A DNA stretch of 17,755 nucleotides from an uncultured Collinsella sp. (lineage in GTDB: Bacteria > Actinomycetota > Coriobacteriia > Coriobacteriales > Coriobacteriaceae). The translations under genes were made by a program, and so were the position numbers. This document shows positions 14,719-17,755 of the stretch, one piece after another (within the stretch, counting starts at the first letter, position 1; every line of letters begins with the position of its first letter). Location: assembly GCA_900552705.1 (NCBI GenBank), contig USAX01000026.1, positions 1 through 17,755 of the forward strand. Direction: 5' to 3'. The notes below the pieces were generated by a model, which saw only the letters and a program-made list of their open reading frames with translations, was not told the DNA's origin and made no database searches.

Positions 14719-14941
14719 GGCGTCAGCCAACGGAAACCCTGGCTGCCCCAAAGTCACCACAGGTCGCGCCGCCAGAGGCCAGGCGCAAACTTTTCGTAGA
14801 TTCCGCACGAGCCGAAGAGCACTTAATGTGCTCTTCGTGCGAGCCCAGGATCTGACCGAGCGAAAAGTTTGCGCCTGGCCTCTGGCGGCGCGACCGAGAT
14901 GGTGGAATTGTGTGCAGCCAGGGTTTCCGTTGACCGACGCC
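14719..14941. repeat. 223-bp near-perfect palindrome
   Basis: Three nested blocks pair. The outer block is 14719-14746 with 14914-14941, including 19 perfect bp ending CCCTGGCTGC / GCAGCCAGGG. The middle block is 35 perfect bp (14762-14796 with 14861-14895, containing GCCAGAGGCCAGGCGCAAAC). The core is GAAGAGCAC (14814-14822) with GTGCTCTTC (14828-14836) around TTAAT, plus CGCAC/GTGCG just outside. Only short internal segments fail to pair. The ORFs that cross it on both strands are by-products of the symmetry. It could fold as one very long hairpin in RNA or a cruciform in DNA, and it may terminate the aminotransferase transcript. Its right end overlaps the rplJ promoter. No transposase or target duplication is visible. 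Confidence 0.85.
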
Positions 14942-14958
14942 GGGGTCCCCGCCATAAT
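14930..14958 (+). promoter_or_regulatory. Promoter of the rplJ-rplL operon
   Basis: TTGACC (14930-14935) and CATAAT (14953-14958) are exactly 17 nt apart, one mismatch each from consensus. They are placed just upstream of the L10 leader. The -35 lies within the right arm of the palindrome; the left arm carries TTGGCT at the matching place. Confidence 0.7.
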
Positions 14959-14969
14959 ACTTTCGGTTC

Positions 14970-15060
14970 ACGCACGAATCCGCTGCCAGAGACAGCCGGT
15001 GCAAACGGGCATCGCCCGCGAGCTTAATGGGACATCCCGCCAGCCGAGGTGGTCGAGTAG
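14970..15060 (+). ncRNA. Ribosomal protein L10 leader (autoregulatory mRNA element)
   Basis: The 5' leader of rplJ contains the conserved L10-binding blocks: GAGACAGCCGGTG (14989-15001) and GCCAGCCGAGGTGG (15039-15052). Between them are small hairpins such as GGGC/GCCC (15007-15017). In the known system the L10(L12)4 complex binds this kink-turn region and lowers expression of its own operon. Here the leader is followed by an attenuator hairpin, so control may act on transcription. Exact ends are approximate. Confidence 0.8.
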
Positions 15061-15072
15061 ATATGTCTTCTC

Positions 15073-15109
15073 GCCCCCGTCGCTCATGCAGCGCGGGGGC
15101 TTTCTTTTT
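15073..15109 (+). terminator. Attenuator hairpin in the rplJ leader
   Basis: GCCCCCG (15073-15079) pairs with CGGGGGC (15094-15100), with an inner CGC/GCG, followed by TTTCTTTTT. This is a full intrinsic terminator 66 nt upstream of the rplJ start codon and just behind the L10 leader, so it most likely works as a regulated attenuator. Confidence 0.8.
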
Positions 15110-15174
15110 GGACATGCCCCCGTCACGTCCTTGTGGCGGACCGTGCCCGGAAAGAATTCGAGGAGGTGTAATTC

Positions 15175-15696
15175 ATGCCCCAGCAGTACAAAATCGACAA
15201 GGTTGCAGAGATTGAGTCCCGTATCGCCGAGAACGCCGGTCTGTTCGTCGTCAACTACAACGGTCTGACGGTTAAGCAGGCTCAGGAGCTGCGTCATCAG
15301 CTTCGCGAGTGCGGCGCCGAGATGAAGGTCTACAAGAACAACCTGGTCAAGATCGCTCTCAAGAACCAGGAGCAGCCCGAGATCGACGAGATCCTCGCCG
15401 GCCCCGTCGCTTATGTGTTCTACGAGACCGAGCCGGTCGAGGCCGCTAAGGCCCTTAAGGACTTCTCCGCTAAGTCCAAGGGCGTCCTTGAGATCAAGGG
15501 CGGTATCTCCGACGGCAAGGCCGTTTCCGCCGATGATGTTAAGGCTATCGCCGAGCTGCCCACCAAGGATCAGCTTCTCGGCCAGATCGCCGGTCTCATC
15601 TCCGGTTTCGCTCGCGACATCGCTGTCTGCGTCAACGGCGTTTCCTCTGGTCTCGCTCGTTCGATCCAGCAGGTCTCCGAGCAGAAGGCAGCCTAG
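15175..15696 (+). CDS. rplJ: 50S ribosomal protein L10
   Basis: L10 anchors the L7/L12 stalk to 23S rRNA and is the operon's own repressor. The 173-residue protein shows the normal start KIDKVAEIESRIAENAGLFVVNYNGLTVKQAQELR, the rRNA-binding KVYKNNLVKIAL, and the C-terminal helix that binds L12 dimers (about 130-173). The length is usual. Start ATG 15175 has GAGGAGGTG upstream. It is followed after 102 nt by rplL. That gap contains three small GC-rich hairpins (GCGGCGGCAACGCCGC, GGCGCATTCGCGCC, CCGTGCATCCGCACGG) that might tune the L10:L12 ratio by mRNA processing or translation. Confidence 0.97.
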   Translation: MPQQYKIDKVAEIESRIAENAGLFVVNYNGLTVKQAQELRHQLRECGAEMKVYKNNLVKIALKNQEQPEIDEILAGPVAYVFYETEPVEAAKALKDFSAKSKGVLEIKGGISDGKAVSADDVKAIAELPTKDQLLGQIAGLISGFARDIAVCVNGVSSGLARSIQQVSEQKAA

Positions 15697-15798
15697 TTGC
15701 TGTTTTCACCCGCGGCGGCAACGCCGCACCCCTGGCGCATTCGCGCCGTGTTTTAACTGATCTCCGTGCATCCGCACGGAAACCGAAAGGACTTAGAA

Positions 15799-16176
15799 AT
15801 GGCTAAGCTTACCACCGATGAGATCATCGATGCTCTTAAGGAAATGACCCTTCTCGAGGCTTCCGAGCTCGTCAAGGCTATCGAGGACACCTTCGGCGTT
15901 TCCGCCGCTGCTCCTGCTGCTGTTGTCGCCGCTCCCGCTGCTGGCGCTGCTGAGGCCGAGGAGAAGACCGAGTTTGACGTCGTGCTCGAGGGCTTCGGCG
16001 ACAACAAGATCCAGGTCATCAAGGCCGTCCGTGAGCTCACCAACCTTGGCCTGAAGGAGGCCAAGGAGGTCGTCGAGGGCGCTCCCAAGGCTGTTCTCGA
16101 GGGTGCCAAGAAGGAGGACGCCGAGGCTGCCAAGGAGAAGCTCGAGGCTGCTGGCGCTGCTGTCACCCTCAAGTAA
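15799..16176 (+). CDS. rplL: 50S ribosomal protein L7/L12
   Basis: The 125-residue stalk protein that recruits translation GTPases to the ribosome. The N-terminal dimerisation domain (MAKLTTDEIIDALKEMTLLEA), the alanine-rich flexible hinge around residues 35-55, and the C-terminal domain with EFDVVLEGFGDNKIQVIKAVR and LGLKEAKEVVEGAPK are all present. An in-frame upstream ATG exists at 15766, but ATG 15799 gives the family's normal N-terminus and follows GAAAGGA. Codon usage is highly biased, as expected for a very abundant protein. A strong terminator follows 28 nt after the stop, so most transcripts end here. Confidence 0.98.
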   Translation: MAKLTTDEIIDALKEMTLLEASELVKAIEDTFGVSAAAPAAVVAAPAAGAAEAEEKTEFDVVLEGFGDNKIQVIKAVRELTNLGLKEAKEVVEGAPKAVLEGAKKEDAEAAKEKLEAAGAAVTLK

Positions 16177-16203
16177 TCAGGCTTTCTCGCCAGATTCCTT
16201 TGC

Positions 16204-16238
16204 AGACGGGGTTCGCATTGCGAGCCCCGTCTTTTTTA
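16204..16238 (+). terminator. Intrinsic terminator after rplL
   Basis: AGACGGGG (16204-16211) pairs with CCCCGTCT (16225-16232), with an inner CGC/GCG, then TTTTTTT. It closes the rplJ-rplL operon before galU. Confidence 0.9.
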
Positions 16239-16366
16239 TTTTTCGGTCCCTCGGCATCGGTTGCTCAAACTGCCATGTTCTGTGATTTGCGTCGTATCGG
16301 GTGCCCTGCCGTTGGGCAATAAAATTGCACCATTCGAGCAATAATTTGCGTTGACCTGCTGAAGAA

Positions 16367-16394
16367 TTGTCTCTGCCTTGTAGCGACATATAGT
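16367..16394 (+). promoter_or_regulatory. Candidate galU promoter
   Basis: TTGTCT (16367-16372) and TATAGT (16389-16394) are 16 nt apart, about 97 nt before the galU start codon. Another TTGACC at 16351 has no -10 at the right distance. The stretch 16239-16490 is otherwise without a gene. Confidence 0.4.
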
Positions 16395-16490
16395 TCCAGC
16401 GGTAAGATGCTTGGGTATCGCAATTTGGTCTGCGGCTGTGTGCCGCACGCATGGGGCGCTTTTGCGCCTGCGAAAGGATCTTTGAATAAC

Positions 16491-17399
16491 ATGAAGGCAA
16501 TCATCCCCGCCGCCGGTCTTGGCACGCGTTTTCTGCCTGGCACCAAGTGCACGCCCAAAGAGATGCTGCCGGTGCTCGACAAGCCCGTCATTCAGTACGT
16601 CGTCGAGGAGGCGCTCGAGCCCGAGGAGGTCGACGATGCCATCATCGTTACTTCTCCCGGTAAGCCCGAGCTACTGAACTACTTCCAGCCTGATCGCTCG
16701 CTCGAGAACCTGCTGCGCGAGCGCGGCAAGAACGCCTATGCCGATGCTGTCGCCCACGCTGGCGGTATGCCGGTCGACTTCCGTTATCAGTACGAGCCCA
16801 AGGGCCTCGGCCATGCTATTCGCTCTGCTGCCGACGCCGTGGCAGGGGAGAACTTCCTGGTTCTTCTGGGCGACTACGTTGTGCCTAACCGCGATATCTG
16901 CGACAAGATGCTCGCCGTTTCCAAGGAGCACGGTGGCGCTTCGGTTATCGCCGTCGCTGCTTGCTCGCCCGAGGAAGTCAGCCGCTACGGCGTTATCGCC
17001 GGCGAGCGCGTCGGTTCGCTCGAGGGCGCCGAGGGCGTTGCCGATGCCGAGCCGGGCGCTGTCTGGCGCATCGGCGGTCTGGTCGAGAAGCCCGCTCCCG
17101 AGGCGGCTCCGTCCAACCTGTACATCGTCGGTCGCTACCTGCTGAGCCCGCTGGTCATGGACTTGCTGGCAGATCAGCAGGCCGGCAAGGGCGGCGAGAT
17201 CCAGCTCACCGACGCCATGGCCCGTTCGCTCGACCGCGAGGCCATGTACGCCGTCGTCATCGACCCGCTGTCGGGCTACGACACCGGCACTCCCTCTGGT
17301 TGGATGGCCACTAACGCCCTCATGGCTGCAAACGACCCCCGCTTTGCCGATGCCTTCTGGGACGCCATCGACGAGCGCGGCGGATTGATGCGCAAGTAA
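16491..17399 (+). CDS. galU: UTP-glucose-1-phosphate uridylyltransferase
   Basis: GalU makes UDP-glucose from UTP and glucose-1-phosphate, the donor for galactose metabolism, glycolipids and surface polysaccharide. The 302-residue protein starts with the nucleotidyltransferase motif IIPAAGLGTRFLPGTKCTPKEMLPVLDKPVIQYVVEEA. It carries the uridine-binding KGLGHAIRSA and the sugar-phosphate region GGLVEKPAP, and GYDTGTPSGW near the C-terminus. Start ATG 16491 gives the family N-terminus; a TTG at 16482, three codons upstream, is better spaced from AAAGGA and is also possible. The gene stands alone between two terminators, between rplL and rpoB. That position is unusual because rpoB normally follows rplL directly or after a non-coding gap. 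Confidence 0.95.
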   Translation: MKAIIPAAGLGTRFLPGTKCTPKEMLPVLDKPVIQYVVEEALEPEEVDDAIIVTSPGKPELLNYFQPDRSLENLLRERGKNAYADAVAHAGGMPVDFRYQYEPKGLGHAIRSAADAVAGENFLVLLGDYVVPNRDICDKMLAVSKEHGGASVIAVAACSPEEVSRYGVIAGERVGSLEGAEGVADAEPGAVWRIGGLVEKPAPEAAPSNLYIVGRYLLSPLVMDLLADQQAGKGGEIQLTDAMARSLDREAMYAVVIDPLSGYDTGTPSGWMATNALMAANDPRFADAFWDAIDERGGLMRK

Positions 17400-17419
17400 G
17401 CCTTCGGGCACCGACATTT

Positions 17420-17452
17420 ACGGGCGTGGACCTCGGTTCGCGCCCGTTTTTT
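17420..17452 (+). terminator. Intrinsic terminator after galU
   Basis: ACGGGCG (17420-17426) pairs with CGCCCGT (17441-17447), followed by TTTTT. It separates galU from rpoB. Confidence 0.85.
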
Positions 17453-17495
17453 ATAAGAGCTGCGATTGCTAGCTCTCTGTTCACATAAAATATAT

Positions 17496-17507
17496 GAACA
17501 GATGTTC
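17496..17507. promoter_or_regulatory. LexA (SOS box)-like palindrome upstream of rpoB
   Basis: GAACAGATGTTC matches the Gram-positive/actinobacterial LexA pattern GAAC-N4-GTTC. A second inverted repeat, CTGTTCA (17477-17483) with TGAACAG (17495-17501), overlaps it in a very AT-rich stretch. No SOS gene follows directly; rpoB starts 180 nt downstream. Identity rests on motif form alone. Confidence 0.35.
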
Positions 17508-17585
17508 GATAAACATACATCTACCTGCGTGTTTTCTGTCGAAAAACTTTGCTACTCCAAAAACTCAATCGCGTCAAGGCTTTTC

Positions 17586-17613
17586 TTGCCCAACGGTCGG
17601 TACCTGATAAACT
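17586..17613 (+). promoter_or_regulatory. Candidate rpoB promoter (extended -10)
   Basis: TTGCCC (17586-17591) and TAAACT (17608-17613) are 16 nt apart, and TGA directly before the -10 gives an extended -10. The leader to the GTG start is about 70 nt and holds a small GGCGA/TCGCC hairpin at 17631-17649. The terminator after galU makes a local promoter necessary. Confidence 0.45.
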
Positions 17614-17686
17614 ATTAGGTTGCGATACCTGGCGAAGCTATGCCTCGCCAACCCACCGAGCATTTCCGTGAAGGAGGAAAAACCTG

Positions 17687-17755
17687 GTGACCTACGCATA
17701 CACTGCCACTGAGCGCAAGCGCGTCAGCTTCGGGAAAATCCCGGAGGCCATGGAG
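17687..17755 (+). CDS. rpoB: RNA polymerase beta subunit (first 23 codons, runs off the window)
   Basis: The catalytic beta subunit of RNA polymerase. Only 23 codons are visible, starting at GTG 17687, nine bases after AGGAGG. The peptide includes ERKRVSFGKIPEAME, which is the usual start of RpoB in this group, and the location after rplJ-rplL agrees. The gene continues beyond the window. Its transcript is separated from rplL by galU and two terminators, so it must be driven from a promoter between 17453 and 17686. Confidence 0.88.
   Translation, partial: MTYAYTATERKRVSFGKIPEAME

Noticed and set aside
14719..14941. Insertion sequence or integron attC site
   Set aside because: No transposase or integrase gene, no visible target duplication, and the core does not show attC simple-site motifs.
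14714..15268. 184-codon plus-strand and 130-codon minus-strand frames over the palindrome
   Set aside because: Both translate the same arm sequences because of the symmetry and run into the rplJ leader. No family or ribosome site supports them.
17320..17520. 66-codon minus-strand frame between galU and rpoB that would start at the LexA-like site
   Set aside because: It overlaps the galU 3' end and its terminator and has no recognisable product.

Overview
The window is a high-GC chromosomal segment with strong GAG/AAG/GCC codon preference and tightly packed genes on both strands. Gene content (an asnS fragment, a single-domain glucose EIIA, a FeoA-FeoB fusion, a DDAH/APC-permease pair, an intracellular GH13 amylase, the rplJ-rplL-rpoB core locus) together with G-rich palindromic intergenic elements suggests an anaerobic gut actinobacterium of the Coriobacteriia, most likely Collinsella or a close relative. 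That placement is inference from recognised proteins and composition, not from a search.

Layout. 1-1424 (minus strand): the 5' part of asnS (asparaginyl-tRNA synthetase), then crr (PTS EIIA-Glc) with its own terminator and a LacI-type palindrome in its leader. 1668-2570 (plus): an alpha/beta hydrolase, convergent with a GntR/FCD regulator (2843-3493, minus) across a strongly folded 270-bp gap. 3748-6095 (plus): dimethylarginine dimethylaminohydrolase (DDAH) and an APC-family amino-acid permease, divergent from the GntR gene, with an ATTGTATACAAT operator candidate between them. This looks like one regulated module for taking up and hydrolysing methylated arginine or a related guanidino compound. 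6096-6557 has no gene; it holds a terminator, a palindromic repeat, another inverted repeat and a short direct repeat. 6558-9360: a small unknown protein and feoAB (ferrous iron uptake). 9484-10680: a SotB-like MFS efflux protein. 10834-12777: a GH13 alpha-amylase-type enzyme and a DNA-deoxyinosine (hypoxanthine) glycosylase 3 nt apart. 12779-13438 (minus): an unrecognised protein. 13532-14668: a class I aminotransferase whose last third switches sharply in codon usage.

14719-14941 is a near-perfect 223-bp palindrome whose right end carries the -35 box of the ribosomal L10/L7-L12 operon. After it come the L10 autoregulatory leader, an attenuator hairpin, rplJ and rplL. A terminator, galU with its own terminator, and an AT-rich gap with an SOS-box-like site separate rplL from the first 23 codons of rpoB at the right edge. 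The usual rplJL-rpoBC operon is therefore interrupted by galU.

I found no CRISPR array, tRNA, rRNA, transposase or phage gene. The most noteworthy unexplained signals are the 223-bp palindrome abutting the rplJ promoter, the codon-usage breakpoint inside the adjacent aminotransferase, a two-copy palindromic repeat family with a compensated apical stem, and the DDAH module.
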